Shown: in pieces, positions 52,101 to 58,397 of the stretch
Layout: every line of letters starts with the position of its first letter
How positions within the stretch are numbered: the stretch's first letter is position 1
Assembly (NCBI RefSeq): GCF_017875235.1
Contig: NZ_JAGGMI010000021.1
Span: 1-58,397, forward strand
Source: Asticcacaulis solisilvae
Lineage (GTDB): Bacteria > Pseudomonadota > Alphaproteobacteria > Caulobacterales > Caulobacteraceae
Direction: 5' to 3'
Length of the DNA stretch: 58,397 nucleotides
Position numbers and translations under genes: made by a program
Notes under the pieces: generated by a model
The model's database searches: none
What the model saw: the letters and a program-made list of their open reading frames with translations, nothing else
What the model was told of the DNA's origin: nothing

Positions 52101-53444
52101 AACCTGTCGCCGTCCCAATCCGGCGAAGGCTGGGTACGCCAAGTCACGACGGCCGGCATTTCCGGCGGCATCCGCTATAACGGCCCGGCTGAAGTCCTGT
52201 TCTCGCTGACCGGCCAGGCGCGCCAGCAGTTGAGTGGTCCGGTCGCCGTCGCCGCGGACTTTTCGGGGCAACTGAACGACCCGCGCCTCAACGGCGTCAT
52301 CAAGGCCAACAGCCTGACCTACGACAATGAGACCTTTGGCACGCGCATCACCGCCATGAAGCTCGATGGCCGCTTCAGCAATGACCGGCTAGAGCTTACG
52401 ACCTTTAGCGGCCGCGCCGGCAATGGCACCGTAACGGGCAATGGCTGGGTGTCGCTGGCTGCCAACGAGAAGTTTCCCTTGCAGGTTCATGTCGAGCTCA
52501 GGAACGCCCGGCTGGCGCGCTCGGACAATGTCGATTCGACCGTATCGGGGACGCTCGACTTCACCAACACCGCTGCCGACGGTCCCCTTATCAAGGGCGA
52601 CCTGCGCCTGCCCGAAGTCCGCTACGTCTTCATCCGCCAGGGGGCAGCCGAGATCAACGAACTGTCGGGCGTCCGCCGCAAGGGCTATCGTCCCGCCCCC
52701 GCTCCGCCGCCGTCGAATCTCGATACCCTGTCCCTGTGGAAACTGGATGTGCGCGTCCGCGCCGACAACCAGGTCTTCATCTCCGGCATGGGCCTGGAGT
52801 CCGAATGGCGCATGAACCTGCACGTCGTCGGCACGACCCGCGATCCCCGTGTCGAAGGCGAGGTCAATAATGTGCGCGGCATCTATTCGTTCGCCGGCCG
52901 CGATTTCAATATCGACCAGGGCACGATCCGCTTCGATGGCGGCGCGCTGACCAATCCGGAAATCGACCTCAATGCCACCGCCGTCGTTGAGGACGTCACC
53001 GGCGTCATCAAGGTCACCGGCACGGCGACGCGCCCCGATGTGGCCTTTAGCTCGACACCCGCCCTGCCCCAGGACGAAATCCTGTCGCGTCTGCTGTTCG
53101 GCCAGAGCGTGACAGACCTATCGGCGACCGAAGCCCTGCAACTGGCATCAGCGGTCAACAACCTGCGCGGCGGCGGCAACGGCCTCAACCCGCTGGGGGC
53201 GATCCGCTCGGCGACGGGCGTCGACCGGCTGCGCATCATCGGCGCCGACGCTGCGACCGGGCGCGGCACCTCATTGGCGGCGGGCAAGTACCTGACCAAC
53301 AGCGTCTATGTCGAGGTCGTCACCGACACCAAGGGCTTTGCGGCGACACAGATCGAAATCGCCCTGTCGCGCGCGCTTAGCGTCCTGTCGCAGGCCGGCA
53401 ATACCGGCACGGCGGTGAGCGTTAAGTATTCGAAAGACTATTAA
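49167..53444 (+). CDS. tamB: Translocation and assembly module inner-membrane protein TamB
   Basis: A 1425-residue protein. One N-terminal membrane anchor (about residues 45-68, YCVSIVAGALLLVIALGL) is followed by a very long beta-rich periplasmic region. The C-terminal DUF490 domain is clear (ALTNPEIDLNATAVVEDVTGVIKVTGTATRPDVAFSSTPALPQDEILSRLLFGQSV). It spans the periplasm and, with TamA, serves outer-membrane protein insertion or lipid transport. Its start overlaps the tamA stop by one base, and its end overlaps the thiolase gene by four bases. Confidence 0.93.
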   Translation: MDTDPTPSEKPAKPGLPERAKAKARSTAAEVNRRMRWQDLRWEKVGLYCVSIVAGALLLVIALGLSVNTGPGKRLLLGFVNKFTLESGLGVRIGAIDGSLYGNMTLRDVEVRDGRGTFARSPRIAIDWHPLAYINRHVDINDISSPLVEVLRRPELRPSTKPPEPDKPLLPDLDIDIDSLKVDRIRLYPGVAGPDARIASLSGAAHLTDGRAQLTATSQSDRNDRFEVILDSVPKANRLDLTAHLNAPEDGVIAGLAGLKSPLRANIAGKGEWKDWKGKLLASYGEAELANLDLTARGGRFGVAGVTRPDLFLSGESAAILQPNVRVDLDSTLRKRNLDMDLGLTSEVATVKAAGLLNLEASRFGRLEVQVRLLRPERLDRSFTGQDLRADLTLEGAFGTPRIDYDIDVTRFGLGKIYLTNLHAEGKSRIDRHGKVTVPLDVSLGSLTGIGAEVDPLLTNLRLDGDIDIEDGNAESDNLVLKSDRLSARGSLRADLAAGTFQSDLKAGLKNYRVANLGTINVDTGARVVRNASGLSVTGTFTGQSTRWENASVAKVLGGNARLNGGYGLAPNGQVALRNVTGNAPAFRLLALGGTFGPDGRLNFNARAQSTQYGPLDAVVTGTVNAPQAVVKAAKPGLGMQIENVIATLNATEQGYAIKANGDSAYGPFDADTLIIMKNGPLTVDVRNGHFAGVAMQGRIVQSQAGPFTGTLALDGSGLNGTAALYNAQGDQGAAIQAVGNNVALPGQTGIQIGRAIITANAVLRKEIAVDADVQLGEMTYGTAMLSTGRAKVLLRGQTGTIQAIAKGQKEVPLEIAINGEIRPNLYTIAAKGKANNIDFRLANPARIRRNGDGWSLDPTTLVTQDGRMDISGHFNGGYRLQARLNQLNLAAVNAFMPDAGLTGSATGAVDFVQTGNAYPTARANLRINNFSRASVYTVSTPVDLAVDASLNPSLTPADNFLRALVRRGGAVVGRIQMNLSPSQSGEGWVRQVTTAGISGGIRYNGPAEVLFSLTGQARQQLSGPVAVAADFSGQLNDPRLNGVIKANSLTYDNETFGTRITAMKLDGRFSNDRLELTTFSGRAGNGTVTGNGWVSLAANEKFPLQVHVELRNARLARSDNVDSTVSGTLDFTNTAADGPLIKGDLRLPEVRYVFIRQGAAEINELSGVRRKGYRPAPAPPPSNLDTLSLWKLDVRVRADNQVFISGMGLESEWRMNLHVVGTTRDPRVEGEVNNVRGIYSFAGRDFNIDQGTIRFDGGALTNPEIDLNATAVVEDVTGVIKVTGTATRPDVAFSSTPALPQDEILSRLLFGQSVTDLSATEALQLASAVNNLRGGGNGLNPLGAIRSATGVDRLRIIGADAATGRGTSLAAGKYLTNSVYVEVVTDTKGFAATQIEIALSRALSVLSQAGNTGTAVSVKYSKDY

Positions 53445-54601
53445 GTCAGGCGCTCCAGGATCGACACGTAAGACGCCACCGCTCCGCCGCCCATATTGAA
53501 GACCATGCCAAGCGTTGGATCGGGCAACTGCATGTCGGCGGCCTCACCGGTCAGTTGCCGGGCGGCGATAACGTGTATCGAAACGCCTGTAGCACCAACC
53601 GGATGGCCCTTGGCCTTCAGCCCGCCCGACATATTGATCGGCAGTTTGCCATTACGCCCTGTGCCGCCGTCGATGACAAGTTCCCGCCCTCTGCCCGGTG
53701 CGGCGAGCCCCATGGCTTCGACCGACAGCAATTCAGCGATGGTGAAACAGTCATGGACCTCGGCGAAGGAGATATCGTTCACGGTTACACCCGCTTGCGC
53801 ATAGGCGGCCTGAAACGCCCGGCGCGGCCCTTCGAATGCCGTCAGGTCCTTTTGCGACAGAGGCAGGACATCATTGACCTGTTGCGCGGCGCGGAAACCG
53901 ACGGCACGGCGGAACTCACCGGCCATATCAGCGCGCACCAGCACCAATGCCGCCGCCCCGTCTGACACCAGCGAACAGTCAGTCTTTTTCAAAGGCGCGG
54001 CGATGATCGGGTTCTTGTCGGACGCATGAAGACAGAAGTCGAGTTCCAGCGGTTTGCGCAACTGCGCCAGCGGGTTGTGGACGGCGGCGGCGTGATTCTT
54101 GGCAGCGATGTGCGCCATGGCCTCGACCGGATCGCCCCACTTCTCCGCATAGGCCTTGGCGAACTCGGCGAAAATCATCGGAAACGACGATCCCGCCTCT
54201 TCCTTCTGATAGCTGGCGGCGCCCAGTGCGCGGGTCACGGCGGCGCCATCGACGGCGGTCATTTTCTCGGCGCCGACAACCAGGGCTGTCCGGACACGGC
54301 CTGACGCGATGGCGTCCATGGCGGCATAAAGCGCGGCCGATCCCGAAGCGCAGGCGTTTTCGACGCGCGTCGCCGGCTTCCAGCGCAGGCCTTCGTCGGC
54401 GCCCAGAATCATCGACGACGCAAAGCCGTCCGGGACCATGCCGGCGTTGAAATTGCCGAGCCAGACCGCGTCGATGTCCGCGCCCGTCAAACCGGCATCG
54501 TTAAGCGCTTCGCGCGAAGCAGCCTGGATCAGGTCTTCGAGCGACTGGCCGTCCAGCTTGCCGAACGGCGTGTGCCCCCAGCCAACGATTGCGGATGTCA
54601 T
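53441..54601 (-). CDS. Thiolase-family acetyl-CoA acyltransferase
   Basis: The start at 54601 (MTSAIVGWGHTPFGK) follows GGAGG and gives 386 residues. The acyl-accepting Cys84 lies in VENACASGSAAL; EVHDCFTIAE and GGLKAKGHPVGATG carry the later catalytic His region. The HDCF form in place of NEAF places it in the SCP2-thiolase-like group, so it may act on branched or sterol-like acyl chains. It converges with tamB and is separate from the kinase gene upstream. Confidence 0.88.
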   Translation of the reverse strand: MTSAIVGWGHTPFGKLDGQSLEDLIQAASREALNDAGLTGADIDAVWLGNFNAGMVPDGFASSMILGADEGLRWKPATRVENACASGSAALYAAMDAIASGRVRTALVVGAEKMTAVDGAAVTRALGAASYQKEEAGSSFPMIFAEFAKAYAEKWGDPVEAMAHIAAKNHAAAVHNPLAQLRKPLELDFCLHASDKNPIIAAPLKKTDCSLVSDGAAALVLVRADMAGEFRRAVGFRAAQQVNDVLPLSQKDLTAFEGPRRAFQAAYAQAGVTVNDISFAEVHDCFTIAELLSVEAMGLAAPGRGRELVIDGGTGRNGKLPINMSGGLKAKGHPVGATGVSIHVIAARQLTGEAADMQLPDPTLGMVFNMGGGAVASYVSILERLT

Positions 54602-54655
54602 GGGCGGTCCTCCTGTTTTTCTAGATTTTAGTATCAATTGAAACCGCGTCAACCG

Positions 54656-55453
54656 TCAGGCGCGCGCCGAGACGAGACAGCGTTCGACCATGCGCAGGTA
54701 ACCATCGCCAAACAGGCGCACATGCACCAATGCCGGCCACAGGCTGTAGACCGCCTGACGCTGCGAGTCCGGCTGCGCGCCGTAAGCCGCGTAAAAGTCC
54801 GCCGACGGGTGGCCGAACAGGGCTAGCATAGCAAGATCGACCGCACCGTCGCCATAGTAACAGGCCGGGTCGACCAGGGTGACGCTACCCGGCCCCGCCA
54901 GCACATTGCCGGGCCACAGATCGCCATGTAGCAAAGCGGTCGCTGTCTTCGGCACGCGGTCGTCCAACGCTCCGGCCAGCGCTTCAATCCGCCGCGCCAT
55001 GTCCAAGGGCAGATAAGGCAGGAACGGCAACAGCCGGTTTTCCGCCCAGAATTGCGGCCACGAATCGCACCAGCCGTTCAGGATCGTCACCGGCCCGAAG
55101 GCATAGTCGCTATGCCAACCGGCCATTGGCCCTTGCGCCGAGTGCAGTTGCCGCACCGCTTCGCCCAGGCGCCGCCACGACAGAACGCCACCAGTGTCCG
55201 CGACACTCATCACCAGGATGGTTTCGTCCGAAGCCAGCACCCTTGGCACTGGCGCGCCCGTCTGCGCCATCGTCCGCAACATGTCCGCTTCGACGCCCCC
55301 GGGGCTCGACTTGACCACGGCGCGGCGGCCATCGTCCAACCGGATGGCGAGCACAACCGACAGATCTCCCCCATTCAGCACGTCCCAGTTTGCGAGCGCT
55401 CCGTTCAGAAGCTGGGCTGCTGCTTTCGCAACTTGCTGATTAGATTGGAGCAT
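54656..55453 (-). CDS. Fructosamine kinase-family protein
   Basis: A 265-residue protein from 55453. RAVVKSSPGG holds the ATP-binding Lys; the kinase catalytic loop is LLHGDLWPGNVL and the metal loop LVDPACYYGDGAVDLAM. This matches the fructosamine/ketosamine-3-kinase family, which phosphorylates sugar adducts on lysines (deglycation) or free ribulosamines. A LacI-type palindrome lies 78 bases upstream of its start, hinting at sugar-linked control. Confidence 0.88.
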   Translation of the reverse strand: MLQSNQQVAKAAAQLLNGALANWDVLNGGDLSVVLAIRLDDGRRAVVKSSPGGVEADMLRTMAQTGAPVPRVLASDETILVMSVADTGGVLSWRRLGEAVRQLHSAQGPMAGWHSDYAFGPVTILNGWCDSWPQFWAENRLLPFLPYLPLDMARRIEALAGALDDRVPKTATALLHGDLWPGNVLAGPGSVTLVDPACYYGDGAVDLAMLALFGHPSADFYAAYGAQPDSQRQAVYSLWPALVHVRLFGDGYLRMVERCLVSARA

Positions 55454-55530
55454 AAAGTGTGTTTTCCCGGATGGACCGCTAATGCAACCTGACAATTTGT
55501 CCAACGATGACATTTCCACTTGAACGTTTG

Positions 55531-55548
55531 CTTGTAATCGTTTACAAG
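55531..55548. promoter_or_regulatory. LacI-family-like operator palindrome
   Basis: CTTGTAATCGTTTACAAG has perfect seven-base arms around TCGT and contains TGTAA-nCGn-TTACA, the classical LacI/GalR operator pattern with its central CG. It overlaps the candidate plus-strand promoter spacer and lies 78 bases upstream of the fructosamine kinase start. The regulator is not in the window. Confidence 0.5.
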
Positions 55549-55637
55549 ATTCGTGACTGCGGCAGGGATGCCCGTCAGTCTTCGCGCAGTCCCTATTCCC
55601 GGCGGGATGAGCGCGTTTCTGTTTCCTAGCAGAACAG

Positions 55638-55670
55638 GGCCCCGCCTTCCCCCAAGGCGGGGCCTTTTCT
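55638..55670 (+). terminator. Strong plus-strand intrinsic terminator
   Basis: GGCCCCGCCTT (55638-55648), loop CCCCC, AAGGCGGGGCC (55654-55664), then TTTTCT. The T-run is on the plus strand, although both neighbouring genes are on the minus strand; on the minus strand the stem follows the FAN1-like gene but has only a weak tail. Confidence 0.8.
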
Positions 55671-57804
55671 ATGCGGCCAGGCGTTTCTCATTGACCAGCA
55701 GCAACAGGTCAGCCGCCGCGCGTGCATCGGCCATGGCGCGGTGATGATTGTCGAGCCGGATATTGTACTGCCGGCACAGATTGGCCAGCCCATACGACTC
55801 ATGACCCGGATAGTGTTTGCGCATCGAGGCGCAGGTACACAGTTTCGGAAAGCGGAAACGGATACCGGCGCGGGTGAACTCACTGTTGATAAAGCCGTAG
55901 TCGAAATTGACATTGTGGGCGACGAAGATAGCGCCGTCGAGAAACGCCGCGAAATCCTCCGCCACCTCGGAAAACAGCGGCGCATCCATCACCATGGTGT
56001 TGGAAATCCCCGTCAATTCAGTAATGAAGGATGGGATATGGCGCTGCGGATTGATCAGCGACTGCCATTCGCCAACCACCTCGCCGCCGCGAATCTTGAC
56101 GGCGCCAATCTCGGTCACACGGTCATTGGGCGGACGGCCACCGGTCGTTTCGACGTCGACCACGACATAGGTCTGGTTCGGGTCAACGCGGTATTTGACC
56201 TTGCAAATATCGGCTTCGAAGCCCAGCGACTTCAGCAGGTTCAGCCGAGCCAGCTGGTTGCGGCGGACCTGGTCGCCCTCGGCCTTGATCTCGATAAAGC
56301 GGATCTGGCCATCGCGCGTCAGCATCAGGTCTGGGAAACCGTCACGTAAGCCGTAGAAGTCTTGGGTCAGGCGCTCCAGCACCCCGCGCACCGCCTGCGG
56401 CGGCGCGGCCATCAGCAACTGCGTCATAAGGACACCCAATGTGTCGTGCCACCAGACAATACCATTGTCGTCGCCGGCGTGGTTGAGCGTCGTTTCGCGC
56501 ACGATGTCGAGTGCCCGCCCCTCTTCGATTGCCTTCAGTTTGACGGCGATCGTGCCGGCGTGGGTATGATGGAAGGTCCGGTCTTTCAGCGATTGCGGCA
56601 CCAGGTCGAACCCGCTCGACAGGCTGCCCGGTCCTTCGAACAGCTCGTCCCAGAAAATCAAGCCGAACAAGGCCGGCCACAGGCCGTTTTCGGTGTGATG
56701 CGCAGCCCAGCCCTGCTCGGTAAAATACCCGATCGCCGCCTCTTCGGCATAGCCGCGATAGAGCTCATCGACCTCGATCGTCTCGGCCGAACGCAACAGT
56801 TCGGTAAAGACGCCGGTGCGCGACTGGCCGAACTTACGACGGAAAAAGTCGTCGGCGAAGATGTATTCCTCGTCGTGCGACGGCGCCGCCAACATAGTCT
56901 CCAGCATGGCGCGAACACGCTCGACGTGCCCGCCAGCATGCAGCAGGCGCACGACGCGCTCGCGGCTGTCGAAGTGGGTCGAGCGTTCATAAAGCGCCAC
57001 GGCCGTGTCGAGGTCCTTCGCCTTTTCGAACACCTGCCCCAGTTGAAACAGCAACTGGTCACGCAGGCGCAGGACAAAATCGTTGTCGGCCGGCGGGAAG
57101 CTGTCGATGTGGAGAGCGACCTGGCGGGGATCGGCATCGCCCGACTTAAGTTTGCGCAGCGCCGTCGTGTAGACAAAGCCCGCCCGCGCCTCCTCCAAGC
57201 TGTGGAAACGCGCCTGATAACTGTCCTGGGTTTTAACCGAGACAACGCCAAGATCGCGCAGCGTAAAGCTCTGAAGATTATCGTTCAGCTTGCCGAAATA
57301 GAGGTAGAGCAGGAAGCCAAGCGTCTCCTTGTGCCCCGGCACCATGCGTTCGGAGACATCGTAATCGGCGGCAAAATCGTCGAAGGCCAGCTCGGTATGG
57401 ATATGCGCCACCAGGTCGGGCTTGGACCAACTGCTCTTGATCTTGAGGCCGTGGCGGCGGCCGATATCGATCACATCGGACTTGCCCAGGGTGTCGAGGC
57501 AGCCGCGAAAATCGCACGCTTCCAGCCGGCGGGCAAAGCCGGTTTCCAGCAGTTCCGCCAGACCATCGGCGACATCGTCGATTTCGCTATAGTCCAGGTC
57601 GCGCGGACTGAAGACCGCCTTCTTGCGGTTGCTCATGCGGATATAGAGGCACTGAGCGGGGATGCTCAAAGCCATGAAGGCATCGATGAAGTCGCGCTCG
57701 GCCTCGCCCAGCATCTCGCCATACACCGATGTCACAAAGCCTGTCATTTCAAGGAAATGATCGCGATAGTACGTCGGCGGGAGGATTGGAAAACTACGGC
57801 TCAT
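55669..57804 (-). CDS. FAN1-like VRR-NUC nuclease fused to a DEDDh 3'-5' exonuclease
   Basis: A 711-residue two-nuclease protein. Residues about 106-135 resemble a SAP-type DNA-binding helix pair (LGKSDVIDIGRRHGL) and about 245-300 look TPR-like, as in FAN1. The VRR-NUC site has Glu373 (ENGLWPALFGLIFWDELF), Asp492 (GFPDLML), Glu505 and Lys507 (IEIKAEGDQ). From about 545 a DnaQ-type exonuclease follows with Asp550, Glu552 (VDVETTG), Asp635 (HNVNFDYGF), His688 and Asp693. FAN1 cuts DNA flaps and crosslinks; the added exonuclease could resect the product. A LexA box ends eight bases before the start, implying SOS control. Confidence 0.9.
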   Translation of the reverse strand: MSRSFPILPPTYYRDHFLEMTGFVTSVYGEMLGEAERDFIDAFMALSIPAQCLYIRMSNRKKAVFSPRDLDYSEIDDVADGLAELLETGFARRLEACDFRGCLDTLGKSDVIDIGRRHGLKIKSSWSKPDLVAHIHTELAFDDFAADYDVSERMVPGHKETLGFLLYLYFGKLNDNLQSFTLRDLGVVSVKTQDSYQARFHSLEEARAGFVYTTALRKLKSGDADPRQVALHIDSFPPADNDFVLRLRDQLLFQLGQVFEKAKDLDTAVALYERSTHFDSRERVVRLLHAGGHVERVRAMLETMLAAPSHDEEYIFADDFFRRKFGQSRTGVFTELLRSAETIEVDELYRGYAEEAAIGYFTEQGWAAHHTENGLWPALFGLIFWDELFEGPGSLSSGFDLVPQSLKDRTFHHTHAGTIAVKLKAIEEGRALDIVRETTLNHAGDDNGIVWWHDTLGVLMTQLLMAAPPQAVRGVLERLTQDFYGLRDGFPDLMLTRDGQIRFIEIKAEGDQVRRNQLARLNLLKSLGFEADICKVKYRVDPNQTYVVVDVETTGGRPPNDRVTEIGAVKIRGGEVVGEWQSLINPQRHIPSFITELTGISNTMVMDAPLFSEVAEDFAAFLDGAIFVAHNVNFDYGFINSEFTRAGIRFRFPKLCTCASMRKHYPGHESYGLANLCRQYNIRLDNHHRAMADARAAADLLLLVNEKRLAA

Positions 57805-57811
57805 GCCATTC

Positions 57812-57826
57812 GTTCTATATTCGTTC
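57812..57826. promoter_or_regulatory. LexA box (GTTC-N7-GTTC) of the FAN1-exonuclease gene
   Basis: GTTC (57812-57815), TATATTC, GTTC (57823-57826): an exact match to the direct-repeat LexA motif of alphaproteobacteria. It ends seven bases before the gene's start codon on the minus strand, where bound LexA would block transcription. Confidence 0.75.
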
Positions 57827-58001
57827 CAGCCTCGAATTGCAATGCCGGAGCATGAGGATCACAGCAGATTTTACCCACATGTCACGTGTGGATGCGTCTT
57901 TGGGGAACCACGGAGAGGCACTGAAAGGCGCTTGCGCGCCGACACGGAAAGACACGGAATTCGCGCTTGAACGGCTGCGACTAAGCGCGTGACAGCTACC
58001 A

Positions 58002-58055
58002 AAGGGAATCCACAGATGCACACAGATCGCTGCTTCGCAGCGCACAGATGATCCG
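58002..58055. repeat. Left arm of a large inverted repeat
   Basis: Begins AAGGGAATCCACAGA and ends CACAGATGATCCG, with an inner hairpin CGCTGC-TTC-GCAGCG (58028-58042). The reverse complement, with changes in the inner hairpin, lies at 58154-58213; 98 bases of more A/T-rich sequence separate the arms. Confidence 0.85.
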
Positions 58056-58153
58056 AGCAGATGGATACCGTGTGGTCTAACAATGAAACTCCCGACGGCG
58101 CAAAGTGCCGTCATTAGGCAAAATTATTTAGAGCTAAAACTCGACAACTTGCC

Positions 58154-58213
58154 CGGATCATCTGTGTGAGATGCGCGTAGCGCATCCATCTGTGTGCTTC
58201 TGTGGATTCCCTT
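58154..58213. repeat. Right arm of the large inverted repeat
   Basis: Starts CGGATCATCTGTGTG and ends TGTGGATTCCCTT, complementary to the left arm's two ends. Its inner hairpin is different, GATGCGC-GTA-GCGCATC (58170-58186), so the ends are conserved while the loops have diverged. Confidence 0.85.
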
Positions 58214-58304
58214 CACGATCGCGGCCCAACCCGCGACCATAACCACATGCGCTCGAATTCCGTGCCTTTCCGACTTGCCTCGCAAAGCGAGGCCCAGACT
58301 GCTG

Positions 58305-58339
58305 ACAAACCCCGTCTTTTTGGCGGGGTTTGTTTTTTG
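58305..58339 (+). terminator. Plus-strand intrinsic terminator
   Basis: ACAAACCCCG (58305-58314), nine-base loop, CGGGGTTTGT (58324-58333), then a T-run. No plus-strand gene precedes it in the gene-free region, so it may serve an unseen short transcript. Confidence 0.8.
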
Positions 58340-58397
58340 TCCGTTACTTGGGTTTGGGTATTTTTGGATGCCGGAGTTATGCGGCCGTGAGGGTGGG

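Larger units (their letters stand above)
55516..55670 (+). ncRNA. Candidate small RNA with own promoter and terminator
   Basis: On the plus strand, between two minus-strand genes, a promoter-like pair TTGAAC-N17-TACAAG precedes a GC-rich tract that can form stems (GACTG/CAGTC; CTGTT/AACAG). It ends in a strong intrinsic terminator at 55638-55670. No protein-coding frame of worth lies here. It does not match an RNA family I know. The transcript would begin near 55555. Confidence 0.35.
57827..58397. other. Gene-free region rich in repeats
   Basis: About 570 bases with no convincing gene. It contains a segment with repeated ACACGGA words (57944-57958), an inverted repeat pair (58002-58055 and 58154-58213), a small hairpin GCCTCGC-AAA-GCGAGGC (58277-58293) and a strong plus-strand terminator at 58305. 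Confidence 0.6.

Noticed and set aside
55555..55670. Candidate RNA as 6S RNA or SRP RNA
   Set aside because: It lacks the long central bulge layout of 6S RNA and the conserved SRP loop sequence.

Overview
The window is about 58.4 kb of high-GC DNA from the chromosome of an alphaproteobacterium, most likely a member of the Caulobacteraceae (Asticcacaulis- or Caulobacter-like). This rests on large TonB-dependent receptors, secreted plant-polysaccharide enzymes, small REC-only response regulators beside histidine kinases, an alphaproteobacterial LexA box (GTTC-N7-GTTC), and protein styles typical of that family. The genus is inference. I see no rRNA, tRNA, CRISPR array or insertion sequence.

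Layout. 1-2553: end of an AraD1-type L-arabinose pathway protein and a GH127 beta-L-arabinofuranosidase. 2583-6140: molybdenum block with mobA, a ModE-type operator, modABC and convergent modE. 6145-7875: REC-only regulator and REC-histidine kinase on the minus strand, running into modE. 8031-13850 (minus): PL10 pectate lyase, then iorA-iorB-xdhC-mocA for a molybdenum hydroxylase. 14040-16542: PMT-like glycosyltransferase converging on a Tat lipoprotein intradiol dioxygenase with a 28-serine run. 16679-23863 (minus): compact type IV secretion operon virB2-3-4-6-9-10-11, with no virB1, virB5, virB7, virB8 or virD4. 24098-26722: small unknown protein, acyl-CoA synthetase, GlsB-like membrane protein. 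26915-32770: two convergent TonB-dependent receptors. 33295-40216: small secreted protein, SelO, MBL-fold protein, glutaminase, class A beta-lactamase and S9 peptidase. 40329-40807: DUF559 gene framed by inverted repeats, next to an SRPBCC gene. 41446-44300: ethylene-receptor-like histidine kinase between two REC proteins. 44292-46679 (minus): ada, an Oxygenase-NA type dioxygenase and alkB. 46948-53444: tamA-tamB. 53441-57804 (minus): thiolase, fructosamine kinase and a FAN1-like nuclease fused to a DEDDh exonuclease. 57805-58397: no gene seen; it holds a LexA box, a large inverted repeat and an intrinsic terminator.

The genes form several working units. Molybdate uptake, ModE control, MobA, MocA and XdhC serve Mo enzymes such as the adjacent IorAB. 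GH127, AraD1 and PL10 point to use of pectin and arabinan. The ada operon and the LexA-boxed FAN1-exonuclease form two DNA-damage modules. The strongest leads are the FAN1-DEDDh fusion under a LexA box, the kinase that joins an ethylene-binding-like membrane domain to a FixL-like PAS, the T4SS operon without VirB8, the DUF559 repeat element, and a candidate small RNA with a LacI-type operator at 55516-55670.
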